Below are positions 35,441 through 46,155 of a stretch of DNA of 64,000 nucleotides, in pieces. The DNA comes from Euphorbia lathyris. Taxonomy: Eukaryota > Streptophyta > Magnoliopsida > Malpighiales > Euphorbiaceae. The translations under genes were made by a program, and so were the position numbers. The stretch is from contig NC_088914.1 of NCBI RefSeq assembly GCF_963576675.1, forward strand, positions 82,086,441 to 82,150,440, in the 5' to 3' direction. The first letter of the stretch is position 1. Each line of letters starts with the position of its first letter. Below the pieces are notes generated by a model. That model did not search any database. It was not told the DNA's origin and was given only the letters and a program-made list of their open reading frames with translations.

Positions 35441-36382
35441 ATGAATCAACCTCTTGATGATCACATGCTTCTCATCTCTCAATTGTACCCTCCAACTACA
35501 TACTCTTCCATCCTTCCTCAACAACAAGGTTCACTTCATTTTAATTTCAATTCTTTTTTTTTTTTTAATGTTCTCCTATTTCAATTGTAATAGTAGTTGA
35601 GGATGTGATTGCAGGCGAATCCACGAAACCCCGACGAAGAAGGAAGAAGAACAAAGGAGGAGATCAGAGCGGAGTCACCGGATTCAAGAAGAGGAAACTC
35701 AGTGATGAACAAGTCAATCTTCTTGAAATGAACTTCGGAAATGAACATAAGCTTGAATCAGAAAGGAAAGACAAGTTAGCTTCCGAACTCGGTCTTGATC
35801 CTCGTCAAGTTGCTGTCTGGTTTCAGAACAGAAGAGCTCGCTGGAAGAACAAGAAACTTGAAGAAGAATACTCCAAATTAAAAACTGCTCACGAAACAAC
35901 CATTGTTGAAAAATGCCGCCTCGAATCCGAGGTACGTCAATTATTTTCCAATGAAATGATATGCATCTTTCTTTTATTTGATCCGTCCGTTACATCCAGT
36001 ATGAGTTTTAATGGGCCTTGGAAGGCCCATCATAGGGAAACACCATGAAAATTAACATGTGCACTTCCATTTACACTTCCATTTATACTCTACTTACTAT
36101 TACTGAGACAATTGCTTTTCTTAAGTATTTAATAATTCTTTATGATGTTATTTTAATTAGGTAATGAAGCTGAAGGAGCAACTAAGTGAATCAAGAAAAG
36201 ACATTGAAAGATTAAGAGAAAAAGTGGATGGAAATTCAAGTAACAGTCCAATAAGTTCAACAATATCAATGGAAGCTATGGATTCACCATTTTTATTTGG
36301 GATGGAAGGAGGATATGGGGATATTTTTTACATACCAGAGAATAATAATTACATTCAAGGAATGGAATGGATGTATATGTAA
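35441..36382 (+). CDS. HD-Zip class I transcription factor (ATHB21/40/53-like)
   Basis: Three exons, 35441-35528, 35615-35931 and 36161-36382, with GT-AG introns of 86 and 229 bp, encode 208 residues. The N-terminus [14 protein letters not shown] matches the opening of ATHB40-type proteins. A basic tract, [11 protein letters not shown], spans residues 35-45. The homeodomain runs from about 53 to 110, with helix 3 [16 protein letters not shown] (95-110) contacting DNA. A leucine zipper follows directly with heptad positions L111, L118, T125, L132, L139, S146 and L153, for dimerisation. The tail has SPISST and a Trp/Met-rich end. The protein should be nuclear and bind CAATNATTG-type sites as a dimer. 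Arabidopsis HB21/40/53 promote bud dormancy downstream of BRC1 through ABA synthesis. The exact orthologue is not resolved. The gene appears intact. Confidence 0.93.
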
Positions 36383-36930
36383 TTATTAATTAATTAAACT
36401 AGCTTTAGTTAATTAATTAAATTAGTTTTAGTATGTAGATATAGTAATTAAGTAAGAAATTATGATGATGATCATGTGTAAAATTTCTCTATCCATCTAG
36501 TGGTTAATTAATTATTAGTATATTATTATGGGGGTGTTCAAAAAATTTAAAATATAATAATCTTAATTTTGCCTTTAAGTCATAGTTAGTGGATAATTAA
36601 ATTAATATTCTCACGTAATTGCAGATTATGTCTTAATCACAAACCCATATTTGTCAAAATGATATAAAATTAATAATTAACAAAAAAAGATGTCTTAAAT
36701 AATAATTTTGGATTTTTTTGTTGATAGGAAGCACCTATCATGTTTCATTTAAAGATAACATAAAGTACATATTCTCTTGACATGAAAAATAAAAACATTT
36801 AAAAAATATATGTTCACATTCTAAATCTCTTTTATTTATTTATTTTTCTCCCCTTTAATATATATATAAAAAAGAAATTATTTTTTCTTAAGAAAACAAT
36901 TGTAAAAAATCCATAAATAATTAATTTAAA
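36383..36930. other. 3' flank of the HD-Zip gene
   Basis: AT-rich 3' UTR and intergenic DNA. The tandem TTAATTAATTAAA after the stop (about 36385-36422) could include polyadenylation signals. No gene seen. Confidence 0.5.
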
Positions 36931-37148
36931 TTACTTATTTATAAAGATTTGAGGGCGAGCCTTGACGCAACGATAAACGTTGTTGTCGTGTGACTGAGAG
37001 GTCACGGGTTCGAGTCTTAGGAGCGGTCTCTTGCCAAAAAAAATTGGCAAGAGAAGGCTTGCTCCCAGTACATCCTTGTGGTGGGACCCTCGCTTAAGCA
37101 GGGACACGTAGTGCACCGGGCCGCCATTTACTTATTTATAAAAGATTT
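36931..37148 (+). mobile_element. Au-type SINE with long target duplication
   Basis: The body at 36951-37127 resembles the Au SINE family. It has a tRNA-related head, CTTGACGCAACG, and a Pol III box B-like stretch, GGTCACGGGTTCGAGTC. The middle has GGTCTCTTGCC and TTGTGGTGGGACCC, and it ends GTGCACCGGGCCGCC. It is flanked by TTACTTATTTATAAAGATTT (36931-36950) and the same sequence with one extra A (37128-37148), the mark of LINE-type reverse transcription. It is mobilised in trans and codes for nothing. Confidence 0.88.
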
Positions 37149-38171
37149 ATGAGAGGTAATTAATTGAAAAAAGAATAGGTTATAGATAAGATGATGGTTA
37201 AATGTAGTCAAATGTTGTAAGAAAGCAAGAAATGGATGACATATATAAAATTCATAGAAACACTTCATGTGGACAAAAGGGATTGAAAGTGAGAAAAGTA
37301 AGTACAAAATAGTAGGGAAAGAAGATAAAATGGGATAAGAGTATACTAATTTGGGGAAAAAACATTTATGGACCTTATCTTCAAGTTTAATGACATAAGT
37401 TTGCTTAAATTGAGGAATAGATAAGTGTTATGTACTAAAAGAATGAATGTGGGAGGGAATAGTGTCCCTTATTTCCCTTAATGTTTCATCTTATACTTTG
37501 AGAGGAAACTCCTTCTTGTCTTGTGGACTCTTTCAATGGCTTTATTAGGTTGTAATTATTATGATTTTAGGAGATTATTATCATAATCACTATCCATTTA
37601 GTTTCTTTGATGTGGAATTCAATCATAGGTTTTGCAATTGGAAAAAAATGTCAAATAATAAGAGATAAGGTGGAATTTTTTTTATAACTTTACTATTCAA
37701 TGGAGTAGTTTTATCTTTAACGCTATAAAAAGTACAATTGATATTAGTTGTATTTAGACATGGTCATGGGTCAGGATGAGCTGGATTCGGACTGGGGCTA
37801 ACGGGCTTAGATCTATAAATTCCTTATCCAAATCCAGCCCAGCCCACTAAAAATTTAGACGGATTTGGGTTCGGTCTGGGCTTGGGGTACAAACAATATC
37901 CCAAGCTCAAAGAAGTAAACATCTTTAATGTTTTATATGGTAAGCGTTAATTTTTAAAAATTATAAAACTTTTATTTTTTTTATACCATAATCCAAATAA
38001 TAGGGAATATTTTTATACCATAATCAAAATAATAAAAAAAATAAAAATATTTTTTAGTCATTTATTTAATTAGTTTATCGTGTCCAGACTGGTTGAGTTT
38101 TCAGGTTTAATTAGAATAATAAGGAATGATTTTGATGTGTGGATGATGATAGTAATTTACAAGCTTGGAAG
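37149..38171. other. intergenic, no gene seen
   Basis: AT-rich. The stretch 37755-38110 starts with GGTCATGGGTCAGG-like words and may be a decayed hAT fragment, but ends and duplications were not found. Confidence 0.45.
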
Positions 38172-38180
38172 ATTAAAAAA

Positions 38181-38660
38181 AGGGGTTTAATATATCATTT
38201 GCTCTTTGAACTTGTACAAAAAGTTTGATTAATCTTCTAAATGTCCTGATAGCTCTTTCAGTTTGTATAAAATGTAATCAATTGATCACTCGATTGCAAA
38301 AAAAATAAGTTAAATGCGGAACATGTATTCCACGCGTCTTAGAATGTTATTACATAATTCAAGAATAGATTGAAAGAAGTTATTACTTGCTCAACTATAA
38401 AACTTGTCTTCTCTAATATTAGAACCGCATACCCCGATCTTGGCCGTTTTACTTTTTTTTAAGACGCGTGCAATAAATTTTCCACATTAACTTAATTTTT
38501 TTTTTGCAACCGAGTGATCAATTGATTACATATTTTACGCAAGTTTAAGGGGCTAATTGAACATTTTATGCAAATTGAGGGGGTCATCGGAACACTTTGA
38601 AAGTTCAGGGGTCAATCAAACCTTTTGAACAAGTTCAGGAGGCAAATGTTATATTAAGCC
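38181..38660. mobile_element. Mutator-like MITE 1 (480 bp, long TIRs)
   Basis: The two halves are inverted copies for much of the length. The left starts AGGGGTTTAATATATCATTTG and the right reads inward GGCTTAATATAACATTTG, with further matching around ATCAATTGATCACTCG. Flanked by a 9-bp duplication ATTAAAAAA (38172-38180 and 38661-38669). Confidence 0.8.
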
Positions 38661-38673
38661 ATTAAAAAATTAA

Positions 38674-39091
38674 GAATTTCAAATAAAACAATGTGATTTT
38701 ACTTTTTTTTTAGATTGGTATCTGTGATTGGTAAAATTTTCATTTTTCTAAATTTGGTTGATAACGACCTCAAAATTAAAATTACCAAGAATTAAAGTTG
38801 TTTAATACCATTTTTACTTTGTAACCACAATTTATATTTTTCAAAATCATCATTTTTTGAGTTTTCTCTCTCTAATCATTAACTTTCTCTCATAAAAAAA
38901 ACAACACCTAAATGACCTCAAACCTAAAAAGTTGAAGAATTAAACGTGCTTAAAATATCAGTTGGATCTTGAAAATTTGCACTTTGAGGTCGTTATCGGC
39001 CAAATTTGCAAAAATGAAAATTTTGTCAACCACAGATACCGATCTGCAAAAAAAAAATGTGAAACCACAGGGTTTTATTTGAAATTAACCC
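38674..39091. mobile_element. Mutator-like MITE 2 (418 bp, long TIRs)
   Basis: Ends AATTTCAAATAAAAC (left) and the same sequence inverted at the right, with arms extending inward past CGACCTCAAA. Flanked by a 9-bp duplication AAAAATTAA (38665-38673 and 39092-39100). A truncated relative lies at 44612-44935. Confidence 0.8.
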
Positions 39092-39229
39092 AAAAATTAA
39101 TTAAACTGAGATTTGTTGGCTAATTATACAATTAAAAAAAGGGCTATAAATAGTGTGAAATGTTTGAGAAATTTCAACAGCAAAATAGTGTGAATGTAGT
39201 TGAGGATTGTATAATTCAGTAATTAAGTA

Positions 39230-39912
39230 GTTGTTCTTTCTCATCTTTTGTTTTTGGGTGTTTGATTCCTTAGACTCAGTCTAAATTATGGAATCATAAT
39301 CCTCGTCCAGTAGTCTAGGATCGAATCATTCATAGATATCATAAAGATTAAGATTAAGGATAAAAAAAAAAGTGGTTTCTTTCCTCTTCTGTCACAATCT
39401 CATAACATATCGAATACACAAAGTTTCCTCTTTTACGGATCTTCCTCCTATTGGATTAGGTTTTCTGTATTTTTTTTTGTCGGTGTTCATATATTTTATC
39501 AGATCTCTTTATCCGTCTGAATTGTATCTGTTCTCTATCATTATTTCATTTATACCATTTTCGGATTTAACAAGAGCGGAACGGTTTATCTTACCCGTTG
39601 ATCAACATATCTACGTATTTGCAACAAAAGAAATGACTTAGATCCGGATATCCGGAATGGTCTAAATGGAGAAGATTGGATTGCTGCTGATTTTCTACGG
39701 ATTTGGATGTACGAGAAGTATATGTTTTATTGTTCTTTTGTGTTTTTTATACATTTTATGATTTTTTTTGCTCGTTGTAGTCGTTTTCGTCTATTTGGAT
39801 CTTGTATTGGTTTTTATCTGTATTTATGTGTGGTTTTATTCCTTACACTTTTTTTTTCATCAATTGAAGATATAAGCATTTTCCTAAAAAAATAAAAATA
39901 AAAATAAAAAAA
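39230..39912 (+). mobile_element. noncoding retroposon, copy A
   Basis: An A-rich tail (AAAAAAATAAAAATAAAAA) lies at 39885-39912. The core at 39530-39800 matches the reverse complement of 60800-61200, for example CAAGAGCGGAA, TTTATCTT.CCGT, CTTAGATCCGGATATCC and TACGAGAAG.ATATG. No conserved reading frame. The 5' end and target duplication are uncertain. Confidence 0.55.
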
Positions 39913-40105
39913 GTAAGTTGAGAAATAGATATTTTGAGGTTTTAACCGAAAATTAATAAAGATTAGATTTTAACTTAAAAGTAGTAAAGATTGTCAACCT
40001 TAACTGGAAGGAAAATTCCTAAAGATACAACAAAAAAACTATTGTTCAAAACAAATATTGAACCTTCAAGGAACAATATTTGGTTGATAATAGTATTGAT
40101 TCTTA

Positions 40106-40841
40106 CGGTGGCGGATCCAGGATTTGAGGGAGGGGGTAAAACTGTAAAAAAAATTTAGACTAATGTTTGTAGCCAAGAGCAAAAATACCCCTAACATTTT
40201 GGGTCAGGAGCAATTTTACCCCTAACGTCTAAAATGGTGCAATTTTACCCCTAATGTTTGTAGCCAAGAGCAATTTTACCCCTAACGTTGATAAATTGGA
40301 TCAATTTCAGACACTATTATAACATACAGTCATTTGTTTTCTTTATTTTGCACCAATTGCATATCAATTTGTTCTAAAAAAAAAGATATAATGTTTTTTT
40401 TTGTAATTTAATAATAAAATTGGAGATTAATATTTATAAATTCGGTGAATTTTTTAATTTTTTTTGTCTAATTCGTATAAAAGACAGTATATTTTTAATA
40501 TTTTTTTCTTATTTTTTTCACATCCCAACATATGTTTGTGATTTGTTACTGATAAAAATAACGCATGTGTGAAGTGTAGATGACAAGATTCATGACCGAG
40601 AAGACAGTTTGATGAATTATTTCTCAAATTGACCCAATTTATCAACGTTAGAGGTAAAACTACTCTTGGCTTCCAACATTAGGGATAAAATTGCACCATT
40701 TTAGACGTTAGGGGTAAAATTGCTCATGACCCAAAACGTTAGGGGTATTTTTGCACCTTAACCATTCTTTTTGGACTAATTTTTTTTTTAAAGGGATGAA
40801 GGGGGGCAAATGCCCCTTTGACCCCCCTAAATCCGCCCCTG
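40106..40841. mobile_element. hAT element carrying a nested TIR element
   Basis: Ends CGGTGGCGGAT and ATCCGCCCCTG are imperfect inverted repeats, flanked by a perfect 8-bp duplication GATTCTTA (40098-40105 and 40842-40849). A second element at 40164-40770 is inserted inside. Confidence 0.82.
40164..40770. mobile_element. nested long-TIR element (Mutator-like)
   Basis: Arms of about 140 bp (about 40172-40312 and 40608-40762) are inverted copies rich in ACCCCTAACGT and CAATTTTACCCC. Flanking 9-bp near-duplication: TTAGACTAA (40155-40163) and TTGGACTAA (40771-40779). No coding sequence. Confidence 0.75.
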
Positions 40842-41764
40842 GATTCTTACAAAGCTCAAACAGACATATTTATAAGGTTCGTCCGAAATCCTAAATAATA
40901 AAATAGGAAAAGAGCAAAAAGGACTAACGGGGAAAAAGTATTTAAAAATAAACTTGAATACTTCATGGTAAAGTAAACATGACAAAAATGTCGTAACAAC
41001 TATTTTAAGAAAGTTATTAGCATTTGGATCCCCTCCTTAGGGTAAAACATCCAGCTTCCTCATGCTTATATTTAGATCTTCAACCTTTGTAGTTTCGGAC
41101 CCAACCATCAATCCTCGTTCGTTGTTCATCCAGCCTTGGTTTATCTCGTTCTCTTTCCTTCTAGTTGTTAGATGCGGTTACTTGTAGTTCCTTCCAATCC
41201 TCTTTGTCGAATTCCTTCACATCAGATGTCGGGCCTTGTAGGGGCTAAGATCCTTCACGTTGAAAGATGGTGATGTGTTTCCTAGCCAGTTAGGGAGTTC
41301 CACAATTCGACCCCAGCTTTTTTAGAGGTTTGTAAGGTCCATACTTTTGAGGTCCAAGCTTACTGCTTGTAACACTGGCTAACCTTTCTTTTCTCAAATA
41401 AACCATCACTTCATCCTCAACTTCAAGCTAAAGATCTTTTATTGTTCACCAACCTTCCCTTTTACCTTGGAATTTTTCTTTTCTAGCTTATCCTACACTT
41501 CTCCATACATATGTTGGATCTTTTGGGCTAACCTTTTGGCCGAGACATTGGTATATTTATTTACAAGGTCCAATGTGTGGTTTTCCACCCTGGTATACTT
41601 TAAAAGGTGATCTTCCGATAGCCGAATGTATTGCCATATTATAAGCGCACCCAGCTTGAGCAACCGAAAAATCCCAAGTCTTTAGCTTATCTTTAGAGAT
41701 GCTCCTCAACATATTTCTCGACATTCGGTTAGAACTTCAGTGTGGCCATCAGTATGAAGGTGAG

Positions 41765-43336
41765 TGATGCGTGTCCAAGTAGAGGGGTAAAAGTAATGTA
41801 ATGTGTGTGATATATAAGTGTAAGGGGTGGACGTGTTCACTCTACTAGATACGGCTACTTAGAGGCAAGTGTACCCCGCCGTATCAAGTAATAATCCGAT
41901 TAAGATCGGGTATCGAATCCACGGGATTTATAACCACAAGTATTAAACTACTCGATTCTATTCGTTATCTAAGCGATAAATACTTTAGGTTGGTTTGGGT
42001 GACAACTACAAACTACTCCTAAACTATGGTGAGACAGACTTGTGTAACCGAAACTCTACGGGTTGCGATAAGATATAAATATAACAAGCAAAGACTCCGA
42101 ACATATACGATTGGTGGTTTACTCTTGCAAAGACGACTATGTGCAGTTCGACCGACCCCATGAAGTACTTAGACTACGTGGTTCCTAGTCAAGGCGTGTC
42201 TAATGCGGGGGATCTGAAACTAGGGCCCGTAAGTTTCGTGGCTTGTCAATTTCTACGGTTTCCGGTGTTACTTCCGGTAGGGCAGCACCTATATGGTTCC
42301 CTAAAGATGACCCGTACAAAGGGCACCGGTAATCGGACTCCCCCTACACAATAATCAATTAAAAATATCAAAACAAGTAGTAAACATCAACACGTATAGA
42401 GAAATGGGAATTGCAAATCATATATTATAAATATGGAATGGGAAATGTGAATACAACCCAGCCTAGTACATAGGAAGAGTGCAAGCTAATTAGCAAGTAA
42501 TAATGGAAGAATTGGCCCTTGGAACTAGCTAACCCGACTCAAGGCCGTCTCTTAGGTCTTGGAGGTGTAACTTCTCGAGCTTGGTGGAAGAGGATGGAAC
42601 GAAACTTCGACGGAGTGGCGGAATAAGTGAACAAGCTCTCAAAGTGGTAGAGTTTAGTTACACAAAATCTGAATGAGGAAATGAGTGCTAATCACTCTTA
42701 TTTATACACATCAAGTTCGGAGGTAAAATCGTAAATACACAAGTTACAAGTAAGAATTCACACTATATCTGCAGGTTTCACAAGGCACGCCCCGCGTGGA
42801 AGGTGGCACGCCCCGCGTCTCTATCGTTTTAGCCCATTCCGTTGATAATTTCTTCCGCGTGGGCCAATTTCAGACTCGTTGACTCAACCATGCCCCGCGT
42901 AGACTGGGGTACGTCCCGTGTGGTTGAGCTCCTGGAACTTTTGTCTCAATTTCACACCATGGATGCCCTGCGTACCCTGTTCTACGTCCCGCGTGGTAGG
43001 TGTTGACCATGTAGGAACGCGTAGTTGACTGCCGTGTTTTAGGGGGCATTGTCCTACGCCCCTAGTGGTGGCTTCTGCGCCCGGCGTGTCTTATGAATTA
43101 TCACTTTGCTTATTCCTAACTTGTACCTGCAAAATACGATCCTCGAGAACCGAATTAGCTTGACGTTTATTTTTCTGAAATTAATAAAAAATAAAGGAAA
43201 TTAACTAAAAACATAAAATTTATTTTTATTTTGTTATTTATTTAAAAACACACTATTTTTGTAATTAAACTTACTTATTAAGCTCAAAATTAAACCGTAA
43301 ATCACGCTAAAATATAGGGACAAAACGTCCCTATCA
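41765..43336 (-). mobile_element. solo LTR (1572 bp)
   Basis: On the minus strand it runs from TGATAGGGACGTTTTG to CACGCATCA, so it has TG...CA ends. It is flanked by a perfect 5-bp duplication GTGAG (41760-41764 and 43337-43341). No coding domains. Unequal recombination between two LTRs would leave exactly this. It carries the ACGCGGGGCGT words at 42785-43088, but its ends differ from the Tat LTR at 11814, so it is a different family (Athila-like by its TGATAGGGACG start). Confidence 0.85.
42785..43088 (-). repeat. GC-word array in the solo LTR
   Basis: About nine copies of ACGCGGGGCGT and variants, read on the minus strand, with CCAGGAGCTCAA filler similar to the Tat LTR. Confidence 0.8.
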
Positions 43337-44465
43337 GTGAGCTGTAGCATTAAACTTCAAGGATAAATAATGCCCAAAGGGTACGCAGGAAATGACTAAG
43401 GAGCTTAGTATATTTGTATGAAACAATGCTCTTGGAAACTCTGTGTAACCAAACAACCTCTATGAAGAATAATTTTGCAATGGTGGAGGCATCATTCGTT
43501 TTACTACAAGGAATGAAATGTGCCATCTTCGATACAAAGATGGAATATGTTCCCATTTGAGTTCTAAGAAGAGCCAACAAAAACTCCATGAATATATCCT
43601 CCCATATAAAATTTAGAACATGCAAAGGCATGTATAAAGTTGCATTACATGAACCTTGTCTTTGTCTACATGAATCCCATTTTTGCAAACAACGTATCCC
43701 AAGAATACCAAACTCTTTCATGAAAAATCACACTTCTTGGTATTAGTATAGAGTTGGTTCTCCTTTAGCAAACCAAATTCGACCATCAAAGTCTTGCTAC
43801 GCACAAGTATATCATCAAACTATACTACTGCGAACTTGCTAATTGCTAGGTGTAACACTTGGTTCATCAACGGATTAAAGGCAATTGGTGCATTTTGTTA
43901 GACCGAACATCATCATTAGCCATTTGTACAATACATCCCATATTTTAAAAGTAGTCTTCCATTCGTCTCTTGCTTTGATCTGAATCTTTTGATATCAACC
44001 CTCAAATCTATCTATGCGAACACATCAGAGCCACTTAGTTGATCAATCATATTATCAAGATGAAGGATGGGAAAGTTATACTGAATAATTATTTTGTGAA
44101 TGGATTTGTTGTTTACACACATTCTCTATAATTTATCCTTTTTCGATGTAAGGAGGGAACTAGACAAGGACTCATGCTTTCCTGGATTTGTCTCTTCTCT
44201 AATAACTCTTCTAGTTTCTCCCTCGTAATATCTTTAGCTTTTAAACTCATTTTGTAGTGATGACAATTTAGTAATCTTGCTCAAGGTACCAAATCTATAT
44301 GATGTTGGATATTCCTCCAGAGAGGTAATTCATTCGGTAACTCTTCAAGAAAGATATTGGCATTCTTCCAATAAAGGTTCAATCTCGCTAAAATTTGATT
44401 CTCCCCTTCAAATTTGATTTTCGGAGAATCCATGCCTCGTTGTCACCTCTAAATCTTAGAAACCA

Positions 44466-44496
<31 letters not shown>
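44466..44496. repeat. (ATT)n microsatellite
   Basis: About ten ATT units. Confidence 0.9.
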
Positions 44497-44497
<1 letters not shown>

Positions 44498-44611
44498 GGA
44501 ACGTTATAGATATGAGACGATGTAGTTAATTAATCTGCTTTTATAAAATCGTCTATCAATTATATATTTATATAATGACATATCAAAAATATATTATGAT
44601 TACTATAAAAA

Positions 44612-44935
44612 AAATGGTTAATTTCAAATAAAACCCGCGTGGTTTCACGTTTTTGCACATCGGTATTTATAGTTTTTTTCTTACAAAACAAACGTTGTGG
44701 TTGGCATCGTTAGCCATTTTTAGTTGATTTTATCAAATTTGGCCAATAACGACCTCAAAATGAAATTTTTTAAGAATTAAAGTTGATTAGTATCATATTT
44801 ACTACGAAACCACATTTTTTATTTTTCAAAATCATCATTTTTGGAGTTTTCTTTTTCTAAATATTAACTTTCGCTTTTCTAAAAAACAACACATAAATGA
44901 CTTCAAGCTTAAAAGGTTGAAGAATTAAAGTTGCC
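44612..44935. mobile_element. truncated relative of Mutator-like MITE 2
   Basis: Matches 38674-39091 with the same landmarks in order (AATTTCAAATAAAACC, AACGACCTCAAAAT, AAATCATCATTTTT, AAAAGGTTGAAGAATTAAA). It lacks the far inverted arm. Confidence 0.65.
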
Positions 44936-45150
44936 TCTAGGCCCCCATTGTCTTTGTCCCTCGCAAAAACAAAAATGGTAGATCTTATTATAGAATACTA
45001 GATCTACGAGATTGCAAAAGAAATGATTCAGATTCGAAAATTTAGAATAATTTAAATGATGAATATGAACTACAGTTACTTCTCTCCAAATTTGAAGTTA
45101 CGAAGAATATATATTCCATTTGTTGTTTATGTTAATGATATCTTTAATGA
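44936..45150 (+). mobile_element. noncoding retroposon, copy C (fragment)
   Basis: Holds AGATCTACGAGATTGCAAAAG, AAATGATTCAGATTCG and GTTACGAAGAATATAT in the same order as copies at 39230-39912 and 60765-61474. Degenerate and without a tail. Confidence 0.4.
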
Positions 45151-45199
45151 TTTTTTTTACTCTTTCAAATTTATTTATTTTGTTCTATCAAACATATAA

Positions 45200-45571
45200 A
45201 AGCATCTCCAAGAGACTCTTAGTGAGCTCTCTAAAAATAATATAAATAATTGACTCTTAGTGATTTAAGAGTGGCTAAGATATATCATCTCCAACAATGC
45301 TCTTTATATTCACTCCTTATTTATTATTAAGATTATTCTTTATTGTTACATTACCAATAGTGTGAGGAGAGAGACACATCAATAATAAATTATTAATAAA
45401 AAATGAAGTTAGGAGGCACTAAGAGGTGGAGAGAGGCTCTCTATTAATAGAGAGGATGGAGAGGCTCTTAGTGATTTAAGGAGCCACTAAGAGGCTGTTG
45501 GAGCTTATTTTTCCTTTTCCCTCCTCAAATTTTAACTTAAGAACCAATTTAAGAAGCTGTTGGAGATGCTC
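45200..45571. mobile_element. Tourist/Harbinger-like MITE (372 bp)
   Basis: Ends AAGCATCTCCA and TGGAGATGCTC are inverted repeats, with a TAA target duplication (45197-45199 and 45572-45574). The internal hairpin CTCTCTATTAATAGAGAG lies near 45439-45456. The GAGCATCTCCAACA-type end is common in plant MITEs. Confidence 0.8.
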
Positions 45572-45574
45572 TAA

Positions 45575-46155
45575 AATCCACTTGCATGTGTTTTACTTTT
45601 CGGGATCATGTTTGAAGAAAGAAAAACAATCATGTAAGAAAAAAATATCCATTTCTTCTTATTTTTTAGCCTACAATCCCCATGTTAGGTATTTTTTTTT
45701 TTCTTCATTTTCCTACCTTTTTTTTTCTTTTGCGTGTTCTAATTTTTTCTTTTGTTTTTAATATTATTTAGTTTGAATTGAAACTCTTGAAAAAAAAAAA
45801 TCAGAATCATGTTTCCAAATTTGATTTCACTTTTTAAAAAGTTAGGAAAGGGCATCCTAGATATCTTCATAACCATGATCAATATAATTAAATGAATGGA
45901 GTGAAGACGTACGCATGGAGGTATTCAAGATTTTCAAATTCAAATTTAATGTTGTATAGAATAGATGGCTAGGTTGCTGCAACGACCTGATCTGAAGTGG
46001 GTGTATTGGAATAGAAGATTTGAGCAAGAGCGGTTCTAATGGATGACTGTGAGATAGGAACAAACTGAATTCCATATTGGAAGTGGATGGGAGTGACTGA
46101 AACTTATTAGTACAGTGAGAATTCAATACATGCAGACGCGTTTTAAAGCCGTGAG
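45575..46155. other. intergenic, no gene seen
   Basis: T-rich low-complexity tracts. The frames at 45498-45761 and 45857-46126 are low-complexity and unremarkable. Confidence 0.5.

Larger units (their letters stand above)
41040..44460 (-). pseudogene. Ty3/gypsy pol relic (chromovirus-like), split by a solo LTR
   Basis: Minus-strand translation from 44460 down gives reverse transcriptase pieces: a CVNNKSIHKI block (matching CVDSRAINKI), LDNMIDQLSGS, MMFGLTNAP-like, VVYFDDILV with a YFDD active site, and KKCDFFMKEF. Sequence then jumps to integrase, MPLHVLNFIWEDIFMEFLL and SIFVSKMAHFIPC, so RNase H is deleted. The integrase stops at FNATAH and resumes at 41759 with HTDGHTEV after the 1572-bp insert. 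The tail has [14 protein letters not shown], NVKDLSPYK and [12 protein letters not shown] blocks in shifted frames. Many stops. No chromodomain was confirmed, so the lineage is tentative. Confidence 0.8.

Noticed and set aside
36931..37116. A 61-codon minus-strand frame
   Set aside because: It is the antisense of the SINE body.
42139..42354. A 71-codon frame in the solo LTR
   Set aside because: Sits in LTR sequence, with no protein family features.
41765..43336. Solo LTR of the same Tat family, given the shared GC word
   Set aside because: Terminal sequences and the non-array body differ from the LTR at 11814-13894.
45498..45761. Plus-strand frame rich in Phe and Ser
   Set aside because: Low-complexity T-rich sequence beginning inside a MITE.
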